From contig NZ_SAWZ01000003.1 of assembly GCF_004122095.1 (NCBI RefSeq), positions 248,001 through 312,000 on the forward strand: a stretch of DNA of 64,000 nucleotides, in the 5' to 3' direction. Every line of letters starts with the position of its first letter. Positions within the stretch are counted from its first letter, which is position 1. The translations under genes and the position numbers were made by a program. Origin of the DNA: Pseudoxanthomonas composti. GTDB taxonomy: Bacteria; Pseudomonadota; Gammaproteobacteria; Xanthomonadales; Xanthomonadaceae. This document shows, one piece after another, positions 44,241-51,926 of the stretch. The notes beneath the pieces are model-generated. The model saw nothing but the letters and a program-made list of their open reading frames with translations, had not been told where the DNA came from and searched no databases.

Positions 44241-45320
44241 TCAGCGCTGGCGCAGCACCACGCGATCCTTGTGGCGCTCGGCGCGCACCGGGAAGCCCTG
44301 CTCCAGCAGGCGCACGAAGGCATCCACGTTGGCCCAGCGGAACTGTCCGGCCACGCGCAGCTGCGCGGTCGCCGCATCGCCCAGCTCCAGCTTGCGCGTG
44401 TTGTAGCGGTTGAACTCGGCCACGGCCGCGGCCAGGGTGCTGTCCTGGAAGGTCAGCAGGCCCTGGCGCCAATCCAGGGCGCGCTCGGCCTCGGCCACGC
44501 CGGGGCTGCGCACCAGCACGCCGTGTGGGCCGACCAGGGCGATGCTGCCGGCGGGCAGCAGGGTGGTGGGCGCGGTGGCGGGCTGGCCGGGTGACGGTTG
44601 CAGCCGCACCAGGCCCTCGGTCACCACCACGCGCAGTTCGTCCTGGCCTCGACGCACGGAAAAGCGCGTGCCCACCGCGACCACCTGGCGCGCGCCCGCG
44701 GCCACCACGAAGGGCCGCGCCGGGTCCTTGGCCGCGTGGAAGAAGGCCTCCCCGCGTTGCAGTTCGACATGGCGCTCGCCGGCCGAGAGGGTGACGGCGA
44801 TGCGGCTGTCGCTGCTCAAGGTGGCATCGGTGCCATCGGCCAGGCGCTGGGTGCGCAGGTCGCCCACGGCGCTGGCGTAAGTGTCGGTGCGCGGCGGCGG
44901 GGCCAGCCCGGCGTGGAAGACGATGGCCAGCAGCCCCAGCGCGGCGGCCGTCGCCGCCAGGAGCTGCGGCCAGCGTCGGCGGCGCTCGGTGGGCGCTCGC
45001 GCGGCAAAGCGCAGCGCCCGCAGATCCCAGGCATCGCCGACAGGTGCCTGCGGCGGCATCGCGCTGGCGTCGGTGGCCGCCGCGCCGCGCCCGGTCCAGG
45101 TCCCGCGCGGCGGCAGCTGGCCACGGGGCAGGCCGGCGCCCAGCGCCTGCAGCCGCCCGGCCTCGTCCCAGGCCGCCGACAGGCGCAGCCAGGCCACGCG
45201 ATGCGCGGTGTCCTGCTCCAGCCAGGCCTGCAGCGCCTGCTGCGCCGTCGCATCCCACTGGCCGCCTTCGCGCCGGGCCAGCCAGTGCGAGGCGATGCGC
45301 TCAATCTCCCTGCTGTCCAT
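44241..45320 (-). CDS. FecR-family anti-sigma factor
   Basis: This 359-residue inner-membrane regulator has an N-terminal cytosolic sigma-binding region ('ASHWLARREGGQWDATAQQA', about 9-28). One helix lies near 118-135 ('LLAATAAALGLLAIVF'), followed by a periplasmic FecR domain and a C-terminal STN-like part. It holds the co-encoded ECF sigma factor inactive until the TonB receptor's STN domain signals. The first 20 nt overlap the end of the sigma gene. It lies 135 nt before the receptor gene. Confidence 0.93.
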   Translation of the reverse strand: MDSREIERIASHWLARREGGQWDATAQQALQAWLEQDTAHRVAWLRLSAAWDEAGRLQALGAGLPRGQLPPRGTWTGRGAAATDASAMPPQAPVGDAWDLRALRFAARAPTERRRRWPQLLAATAAALGLLAIVFHAGLAPPPRTDTYASAVGDLRTQRLADGTDATLSSDSRIAVTLSAGERHVELQRGEAFFHAAKDPARPFVVAAGARQVVAVGTRFSVRRGQDELRVVVTEGLVRLQPSPGQPATAPTTLLPAGSIALVGPHGVLVRSPGVAEAERALDWRQGLLTFQDSTLAAAVAEFNRYNTRKLELGDAATAQLRVAGQFRWANVDAFVRLLEQGFPVRAERHKDRVVLRQR

Positions 45321-45873
45321 GCCGCCGCTCCCGTGCCTGGCGCCGTCCCCACGCCATGTCCATGACCTGCCCGTGGCATTGCTCGGCCAGCAGGCGCATG
45401 GCCCGCGCCAGATGCTTTTCCACGGTCTTCTCGCTGATGCCCAGGCGCATCGCCACCTCCTTCTGGGCCAGTTCCTCCACCCGCCGCATCCACACCACCT
45501 GGCGGCAGCGCGTGGGCAGCTGGTCGAAGGCCTCGGCCAGTTTTCGCAGTCCTTCCCGCCCGCCGCACCAGCGCTCGGGCGAGACCTCGTCTATGAGGAC
45601 GTGCAAGGGCTCCAGATCACCCATCGCCTCGATCGACACCACCCGGCTGCGGCGCAGGCGGTCGGTCATCAGGTGGCGGGCGGTGGCGAACAGGAAGGCA
45701 CGCGGCTGCTGCGGCAGGGCGCGCCCTGCGGACTCGTAGACGCGGACGTAAACCTCCTGGCGCAGGTCGTGCAGCTCGTCGCGGTGCGGCCAGCAGCGCC
45801 GCAGGAAGCCAGCCAGCGCGGCCTCGTGGACGAGGATCTCGCGGATGAACCAGTCATCGAGGGCGGTGTGCAT
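45301..45873 (-). CDS. ECF sigma factor, FecI-like
   Basis: This 190-residue RNA polymerase sigma factor has region 2 ('ELHDLRQEVYVRVYESAG', 'RAFLFATARHLMTDRLRR') and region 4 ('QLPTRCRQVVWMRRVEELAQKEVAMRLGISEKTVEKHL'-type helix-turn-helix, about 118-155). It would drive the receptor gene and possibly its divergent neighbour when released from FecR. The start at 45873 (MHTALDDWF) is chosen on family length. In-frame ATG at 45894 would add seven residues. Confidence 0.93.
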   Translation of the reverse strand: MHTALDDWFIREILVHEAALAGFLRRCWPHRDELHDLRQEVYVRVYESAGRALPQQPRAFLFATARHLMTDRLRRSRVVSIEAMGDLEPLHVLIDEVSPERWCGGREGLRKLAEAFDQLPTRCRQVVWMRRVEELAQKEVAMRLGISEKTVEKHLARAMRLLAEQCHGQVMDMAWGRRQARERRHGQQGD

Positions 45874-45989
45874 GCGCCGCACCTTAGCCGACATCCGCGG
45901 CCCAGTGGCGGGATTGCGCGGGCTGGTTCGTCTTCCCCGGGTAGGCCGCGCCTGCCGCGGCATCGCATTGTCAACGAGGAGACGCGCGC

Positions 45990-47927
45990 ATGGCTGTATC
46001 CCGGGTCAGGTCCTGGCTGTTGGTGGCCTTGGTGGGAGGGCTGGCGATGCTGCCCGGCGCCCATGCGGCCGAGGGCTATCGGCAGTACCTGCTGGGCGAC
46101 CGCGCCCTGCCCACGCCCGACCCAGTGCGGCCCGGGCTGCTGCTGATGGGCGGCGGCGACCGCAACCACGATGCGCTGCGCTGGTTCATGGGCCAGGCCG
46201 GGCACGGCCACATCGTGGTGCTGCGCGCCTCGCAGGGTGGAGAGATCGGCGAGGAGTTCTATCGCGAGGTCGGCGGCATCGCCTCGGTGGAGACCTTCGT
46301 CTTCAGCGACCGCGCCGCGGCCAGCGACCGCAAGCTGCTGGCGAGCCTGCGCAAGGCCGACGGCATCTTCATCGGTGGCGGCGACCAGTCGCGCTACGTG
46401 CGCTACTGGCGCGGCACCCCGGTCGCCCAGGCCCTGGACGCGCACGTGCGCGCCGGCAAGCCGTTGGGCGGCACCAGTGCCGGCCTGGCGATGCTGGGCC
46501 AGTACCTGTATGGCGCGATGGACGGCGGCAGCCTGACCACGCCGCAGGCGCTGGAAGACCCGCTGGGCCCGGGCAACACCATCGAGACCGACTTCCTGCA
46601 CCTGCAGGCGCTGCAGGGCGTGGTCACCGACACCCACTTCAGCGAGCGCAACCGCCTGGGCCGGCTGATCGCTTTTGTGGCCAAGGCAGAGCAGCAGGCC
46701 GGCCATGCCCTGATCGGTCTGGGCGTGGACGAGGACGCCGCGCTGGCGGTGGAGGGCGACGGCCGTGCGCGGGTGTACGCCACCGCGCCAGGAGCGGGGG
46801 CCACGGTGGTACGCGGTGGCTTGGACACGCCGCAGCGCGAGGACCAGGCCATGCAGCTGGCGCAGGTGGAAACGCTGGGCGTGGGCACCGCCTCGGTGCT
46901 GCAGCTGCCGCAGGGCACGGTGCAGGCTCCGGCGTTCCAGCGCCGCTACCGGGTCAAGGACGGCGTGCTGATGGTGCTGGAGCAGCCGACGCTGGTGATC
47001 CACGGCGGTGCGGGGGTCGAGCGCGTCAGCATGACCCCGGCCGATGAAGCCGAAGCGCGCGCGGCGATGGAGCAGGCCCTGCGCGCCGGCCATGCGCTGC
47101 TGCAGCAGGGCCGGCCGGCGACCGATGCGGTGGCCGCGGCCATCGTCGTGCTGGAGGACTCGCCGCAGTTCAACGCCGGCAAGGGCGCGGTGTTCACCCA
47201 TGACGGCCGCAACGAGCTGGATGCGGCCATCATGGATGGCGCCACCAGCAAGGCCGGCGCGATCGCCGGGGTGCACCGCGTGCGCAACCCGATCCAGCTG
47301 GCGCGCGCGGTGATGGCGCACTCCGAGCACGTGATGATGGTCGGCGATGGCGCAGAGGCTTTCGCCCGGGAGCAGGGCATCGCGCTGGTGGCGCCTTCCT
47401 ACTTCCGCACCGAAAAGCGCTGGAAGCAGCTGCAGCAGGCCCTGAAGGAAGAGGCCAACCACCAGGCCCATGCCGACCTGGAGACGGCCAAGCATTTCGG
47501 CACCGTGGGCGCGCTGGCGCTGGACGGCCAGGGCCGCCTGGCCGCGGGCACCTCCACCGGCGGCATGACCAACAAGCGCTATGGCCGGGTGGGCGACACC
47601 CCGCTGATCGGCGCCGGCACCTATGCCGACCCGCGCTGTGCGGTTTCGGGCACCGGCTGGGGCGAGTACTACATCCGCGCGGTGGCCGCGCACGAGATCT
47701 GCGCGCGGGTGAAGTACGCCGGCCAGGCGCTGTCGCGGGCGGCCGAGGCGGTCATCAACCGGCAGATTCCCGCCGCCGGCGGCGACGGCGGCGCCATCGC
47801 ACTGGGTGCCGATGGCAGCTTCGCGTTTCCCTTCAACACCGAGGGCATGTACCGGGGCTGGATCGGCACCGATGGCGTGCCGCACGTGGCCATCTACAAG
47901 GACGACCCGCTGCCGGCGCGGGAGTAG
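45990..47927 (+). CDS. Secreted cyanophycinase - isoaspartyl peptidase fusion
   Basis: This 645-residue exported protein carries two enzymes. A signal peptide (1-26) is followed by an S51 cyanophycinase domain (about 45-330) with nucleophile Ser163 in 'GGTSAGLAMLG', 'GGGDQSRY' (129-136) and 'DTHFSERNRLGRL' (214-226). Residues 333-640 form a plant-type isoaspartyl peptidase / L-asparaginase (Ntn hydrolase). It has 'TLVIHGGAG' (334-342), autocleavage Thr505 in 'KHFGTVGALALD', and 'STGGMTNKRYGRVGDTPLIGAG' (522-543). Cyanophycinase yields beta-Asp-Arg dipeptides, and the second domain would split these to Asp and Arg. No cyanophycin synthetase gene is in the window, so scavenging of external polymer is likely. 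Ntn maturation would cut the chain before Thr505. Confidence 0.92.
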   Translation: MAVSRVRSWLLVALVGGLAMLPGAHAAEGYRQYLLGDRALPTPDPVRPGLLLMGGGDRNHDALRWFMGQAGHGHIVVLRASQGGEIGEEFYREVGGIASVETFVFSDRAAASDRKLLASLRKADGIFIGGGDQSRYVRYWRGTPVAQALDAHVRAGKPLGGTSAGLAMLGQYLYGAMDGGSLTTPQALEDPLGPGNTIETDFLHLQALQGVVTDTHFSERNRLGRLIAFVAKAEQQAGHALIGLGVDEDAALAVEGDGRARVYATAPGAGATVVRGGLDTPQREDQAMQLAQVETLGVGTASVLQLPQGTVQAPAFQRRYRVKDGVLMVLEQPTLVIHGGAGVERVSMTPADEAEARAAMEQALRAGHALLQQGRPATDAVAAAIVVLEDSPQFNAGKGAVFTHDGRNELDAAIMDGATSKAGAIAGVHRVRNPIQLARAVMAHSEHVMMVGDGAEAFAREQGIALVAPSYFRTEKRWKQLQQALKEEANHQAHADLETAKHFGTVGALALDGQGRLAAGTSTGGMTNKRYGRVGDTPLIGAGTYADPRCAVSGTGWGEYYIRAVAAHEICARVKYAGQALSRAAEAVINRQIPAAGGDGGAIALGADGSFAFPFNTEGMYRGWIGTDGVPHVAIYKDDPLPARE

Positions 47928-47965
47928 CTGCGGCGCGTGGGAATCCCGAATAACCCTTGAAGCAT

Positions 47966-47988
47966 CCTGTGGGAGCCGCTCCCACAGG
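47966..47988. repeat. GTGGGAGC-type REP palindrome
   Basis: CCTGTGGGAGC pairs with its complement directly after it (11-bp stem, almost no loop), 38 nt past the fusion gene. A second half copy (GGCGGCTCCCACAGGG) lies at about 48064-48079. Similar half or full copies occur at 19366-19381, 38939 and 55245-55320. Confidence 0.75.
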
Positions 47989-48156
47989 GCAAAGGGGCCT
48001 CTCGCTCGGCTGCGGGGAAAGACGGGTTGTCCCCAGCCTTGCGCATCCCGCCGCATCGCGCGCGGCGGCTCCCACAGGGCTTCCGGCACGTGCAAGCGCG
48101 GCGGGCCTGGGGTAGCGTGCGGGCCTCTTCGGTCCTTAGTTTCCAGGAATGTCCGC

Positions 48157-50316
48157 ATGACCCGTCCCCTCGTCCTGGCCGCCGCCATCAGCCTGGCGCT
48201 GGCCGCCTGCTCCGGCAAGGAGGCTGACCCCGTGAACACCACCGTCCAGCCCGCGGCCCAGCCGCAGCGCGCCAACCCGCTGCTCAGCGCTAGCACGCTG
48301 CCGTTCCAGGCCCCGCCCTTCGACAAGATCGAAGACGGCGACTATCTGCCGGCCTTCGAGCAGGGCATGACCGAGCACCTGGCCGAGATCCGCAAGATCG
48401 CCGACAGCGCCGAGCCGGCCACCTTCAACAACACCATCGTGGCCATGGAGCGCAGCGGCCAGACCCTGACCCGCGTCTCGCGCATCTTCTTCGGCCTGGT
48501 GCAGGCCGACACCAACGAGGCCCGGCAGAAGGTGCAGGAGGAGATCGCCCCGAAGCTGGCCGCGCACGAGGACGAGATCAAGCTCGATCCCAAGCTGTTC
48601 GCTCGCGTCAAGGCGATCTACGACCAGCGCGAGGGCCTCAACCTGGAAGCCGAGGCCAAGCGCCTGGTCGAGCGCGACTACGAGGAGTTCGTGCGCGCCG
48701 GCGCGCAGCTGTCCGATGCCGACAAGGCCACGCTGCGCAAGCTCAATGTGGAAGAGACCACGCTGGCCACTCAGTTCCACACCAAGCTGGTGGCCGCTTC
48801 GGCCGCCGGCGCGGTGGTGGTGGACGACAAGGCCCGGCTGGACGGGCTGAGCGAAGGCGAGCTGGCCTCGGCGGCCGAGGACGCCAAGGCGCGCAAGCTC
48901 GATGGCAAGTACCTGCTGGCGCTGCAGAACACCACCCAGCAGCCGGTGCTGGCCTCGCTGAAGAATCGCCAGCTGCGGGCGCAGGTGCTCAAGGCCTCGG
49001 AGACCCGCGCGGAAAATGGCGATGCCAACGACACCCGCCAGACCGTGCAGCGCCTGGCGCAGCTGCGCGCGCAGAAGGCCAAGCTGCTGGGCTTTGACAG
49101 CTACGCCGCCTACAGCCTGGCCGACCAGATGGCCAAGACGCCGGAAGCGGCCCTGAAGCTGCTCACCGACACCGTGCCGGCCGCCACCGCCAAGGCGCGC
49201 GCCGAGGCGGCCGAGATGCAGAAGGTCATCGACGACCAGGCCGGGCAAGGCGGGGAGAGGTTCAAGTTGGCCGCCTCGGACTGGGACTTCTACGCCGAGC
49301 AGGTGCGCAAGGCCAAGTACGACCTGGACCAGTCGCAGATCAAGCCGTACTTCGAGCTGGACAACGTGCTGCAGAATGGCGTGTTTTACGCGGCCACCGA
49401 GCTGTACGGCATCAAGTTCAAGCAGCGCACCGATCTGCCTACCTATCACCCGGACATGAAGGTCTACGAGGTATTCGACGTGGACGGCAGCTCGCTGGCG
49501 CTGTTCTATACCGACTACTTCAAGCGCGACTCCAAGTCCGGCGGTGCCTGGATGGACGTGTTCGTGGAGCAGGATGGACTGACCGGCGCCAAGCCGGTGG
49601 TCTACAACGTGTGCAACTTCACCAAACCCGCGCCCGGCCAGCCGGCGCTGCTGAGCTTCGATGACGTAACCACGCTGTTCCATGAGTTCGGCCACGCATT
49701 GCATGGCATGTTCTCCAAGGTGAAGTACCCCTCCATCGCCGGTACCAGCACCTCGCGGGATTTCGTCGAGTTCCCCTCGCAGTTCAACGAGCACTGGGCC
49801 ACCGATCCGAAGATCTTCGCCCACTACGCCAAGCACTATCAGACCGGTGAGGCGATGCCGCAGGCGCTGGTGGACAAGATCCAGCAGGCCAAGACCTTCA
49901 ACAGCGGCTACGCCACCACCGAGTACCTGTCGGCCGCGTTGCTGGACCTGGCCTGGCACACCCAGCCGGCCGACGCGCCGTTGCAGGACACCGGCAAGTT
50001 CGAGGCCGATGCGCTGAAGACCTTCAAGGTGGACCTGGCCGAAGTGCCGCCGCGTTATCGCACCACGTATTTCGACCACATCTGGGGCGGTGGCTACTCG
50101 GCCGGTTACTACGCCTACTTCTGGTCCGAGGTGCTGGACGACGATGCCTTCGAGTGGTTCAAGGAGCACGGCGGCCTGAGCCGCGAGAACGGCGACATGT
50201 TCCGCGCCAAGATCCTCTCGCGTGGCAACACCGTGGAGCTGTCCCAGCTGTATCGCGACTTCCGCGGCAAGGACCCCAGCGTGGAACCACTGCTGGAGAA
50301 CCGCGGACTGAAGTAG
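48157..50316 (+). CDS. dcp: M3 family peptidyl-dipeptidase Dcp, predicted lipoprotein
   Basis: This 719-residue zinc metallopeptidase removes C-terminal dipeptides. The metal site is HEFGH (His509-His513 in 'LFHEFGHALHG'), with the third ligand in 'SRDFVEFPSQFNEHW' about 28 residues on. The substrate region near the end is 'HIWGGGYSAGYYAYFWSEV'. The N-terminus 'ISLALAACSGKE' is a lipobox, so the protein should be membrane-anchored and face the periplasm. AGGA lies 8 nt before the ATG at 48157. It is close to, and could act on peptides alongside, the fusion peptidase upstream. Confidence 0.94.
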   Translation: MTRPLVLAAAISLALAACSGKEADPVNTTVQPAAQPQRANPLLSASTLPFQAPPFDKIEDGDYLPAFEQGMTEHLAEIRKIADSAEPATFNNTIVAMERSGQTLTRVSRIFFGLVQADTNEARQKVQEEIAPKLAAHEDEIKLDPKLFARVKAIYDQREGLNLEAEAKRLVERDYEEFVRAGAQLSDADKATLRKLNVEETTLATQFHTKLVAASAAGAVVVDDKARLDGLSEGELASAAEDAKARKLDGKYLLALQNTTQQPVLASLKNRQLRAQVLKASETRAENGDANDTRQTVQRLAQLRAQKAKLLGFDSYAAYSLADQMAKTPEAALKLLTDTVPAATAKARAEAAEMQKVIDDQAGQGGERFKLAASDWDFYAEQVRKAKYDLDQSQIKPYFELDNVLQNGVFYAATELYGIKFKQRTDLPTYHPDMKVYEVFDVDGSSLALFYTDYFKRDSKSGGAWMDVFVEQDGLTGAKPVVYNVCNFTKPAPGQPALLSFDDVTTLFHEFGHALHGMFSKVKYPSIAGTSTSRDFVEFPSQFNEHWATDPKIFAHYAKHYQTGEAMPQALVDKIQQAKTFNSGYATTEYLSAALLDLAWHTQPADAPLQDTGKFEADALKTFKVDLAEVPPRYRTTYFDHIWGGGYSAGYYAYFWSEVLDDDAFEWFKEHGGLSRENGDMFRAKILSRGNTVELSQLYRDFRGKDPSVEPLLENRGLK

Positions 50317-50353
50317 GACGTGGGCGGACAGCGTCGCGCCATCCACCATCGTA

Positions 50354-50890
50354 GGGTGGATGGCGCTCTTCCATCCACCATCGCCATGGATCCGGCAACG
50401 TTGACGTGTGGCGTGACTTGATCGGCGCGGACCCATGGCGGACAAGCTTCGCGTTGTCCGCCCTACGTGGGGTGGATGGCGCTCTTCCATCCACCGCCGC
50501 CATGGATCCGGCAACGTTGACGTGTGGCCAGGCTTGATCGGCGCGGACCCATGGCGGACAAGCTCCGCGTTGTCCGCCCTACGGTGGGTGGATGGTGCTC
50601 TTCCATCCACCATCGCCATGGATCGGACGCCGTGGACGCATGGTTCGACTTGATCGGCGCGGACCCGTGGCGGACAAGCTTCGCGTTGTCCGCCCTACGT
50701 AGGGTGGATGACGCTCTTACATCCACCACCGCCATGGATCGGACACCGTGGACGCATGGTTTGACTTGATCGGCGCGGCCCCCTGGCGGACAAGCTTCGC
50801 GTTGTCCGCCCTACGTGGGGTGTATGGTGCTCTTCCATCCTCCATCGCCAAGGACCGTACAACGTGGACGGACCGACCGGTCGCGGTCAC
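50354..50890. repeat. BIME-like array: four 116-bp units plus a degenerate fifth
   Basis: Units begin at 50354, 50470, 50586, 50702 and 50818, exactly 116 bp apart. The fifth is degenerate and fades by about 50890. Each unit has two hairpins with 9-bp stems: GGTGGATGG-CGCTCTT-CCATCCACC, and GGCGGACAA-GCTTCGCG-TTGTCCGCC. Neighbouring hairpins meet head to head at CTACGTAG-type junctions (exact at 50695-50702), so each hairpin is headed by GTAG, the tetranucleotide typical of REPs mobilised by RAYT transposases. A solitary half hairpin precedes the array at about 50325-50353. The whole stretch between dcp and the cyclase gene is otherwise without genes. Confidence 0.92.
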
Positions 50891-50910
50891 CTGGCGTAGA
50901 TGCCCGCAGG

Positions 50911-51858
50911 TCAGGGCGTCTCCGGCGTCGGCCGCATCACCCCTTGCGCATCGCGCCTGAGCGGATGGCGCTGCTCCGGCAGCGGCGCGCCGGGTGCCTG
51001 CGTGACCGACACGCCGTGCGGCCAATCCGCTGGTGCGATGGCCACATACCGCGCGAACCCGCCGGTGCCGCCCTGCGGCTTGGCGAATCCAATGGAAATC
51101 AGCGCGCCGGCTTCGGGCACCTGGTCCAGGTTGGCCACGCCCTCGGCCTGGGCGAAGTTGCGGTGCAGCAGCCAATGCTCGCCTTCCAGGTTGGGCGTGC
51201 CATCGGTGTCCAAGGGCTCGTGGCCGTGGAACAGGATGCCGCGCTGCAGGTGCAGGAATTTCAGCGCATCCAGCGACACGCCCGGGAAAGGCTTTTCGGC
51301 GAAGCGCTGCGTGTCCTTCCAGCGCTTGGACCAGTCCGAGCGGACCATCACCACCGACCCTTCCGGGATGCGGCCATGCACGCGCTCCCAGGCGTGGATG
51401 TCCTCCACCGTAGCGTGATAGCCGGCATCGCGCGCGACCTTGTCGTGCACGTCGATCACCACCAGCGGCCGCAGCGTGTAGGTGGCCGGCAGGTCGGAGA
51501 TGGTGGCGCCCTTGGGGTTCCAGTGCGCGGGCGGATCCAGCTGGGTGCCGTACTGATCGGTGGTCAGCTCATAGGCGGTCGCCACGAAGCCGTGCCTGGC
51601 GTAGTCGTAGGCCTCCCCCTGGCGGGCATAGCCCGGCAGGTCCTTGCCGGCCACCGCCGGCTTGAAGCGGGCGTTGGCAAAGCCCGGCCACACCGGCTGG
51701 TCGGGCTCGAAGGCGTGGGTCAGGTCGATGTACTTGGCCTGCTTGAGCGTGGACTCGTAGAGCTGCCACAGCGGGGGCGCGGCCGCGGGCGACTGCGCCC
51801 AAGCGGCGCAGGGCAGGGCCAGCAGCGCGGCCATCAAGACGGCAGGTCTGGTCGACAT
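50911..51858 (-). CDS. Secreted cyclase-family protein (kynurenine formamidase-like fold)
   Basis: This 315-residue exported metal-dependent hydrolase-like protein has a signal peptide (1-21). The family opening 'YIDLTHAFEPDQPVWPG' (43-59) is clear. The metal motif HxGTHxDxPxH is altered to 'QYGTQLDPPAH' (102-112): both His of HxGTH are Gln, while Asp108 and His112 remain. The metal site is therefore changed or the enzyme uses a variant site. The substrate is unknown; kynurenine formamidase activity should not be assumed. The C-terminus has 'GFARYVAIAP'. It is upstream of nothing else on its strand except the repeat array. Confidence 0.85.
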   Translation of the reverse strand: MSTRPAVLMAALLALPCAAWAQSPAAAPPLWQLYESTLKQAKYIDLTHAFEPDQPVWPGFANARFKPAVAGKDLPGYARQGEAYDYARHGFVATAYELTTDQYGTQLDPPAHWNPKGATISDLPATYTLRPLVVIDVHDKVARDAGYHATVEDIHAWERVHGRIPEGSVVMVRSDWSKRWKDTQRFAEKPFPGVSLDALKFLHLQRGILFHGHEPLDTDGTPNLEGEHWLLHRNFAQAEGVANLDQVPEAGALISIGFAKPQGGTGGFARYVAIAPADWPHGVSVTQAPGAPLPEQRHPLRRDAQGVMRPTPETP

Positions 51859-51926
51859 TGAGGCGCTCCATCACAGGGGTGCTGGAGATCCTAAAACACC
51901 CCGCCCATGGCCGGCGATCGCGGTCC

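Noticed and set aside
45669-50619. Very long leftward frames opposite the fusion peptidase and dcp
   Set aside because: They run through signal peptides, catalytic motifs and the REP array of the real features; no ribosome site or domain supports them.
50435-50769. Short open frames within the 116-bp repeats
   Set aside because: They are created by the repeat itself, recur in each unit and have no ribosome sites.
50354-50890. Possible CRISPR array (regular repeats)
   Set aside because: The whole 116-bp unit repeats with no unique spacers, each unit has two hairpins, and no cas genes are near.
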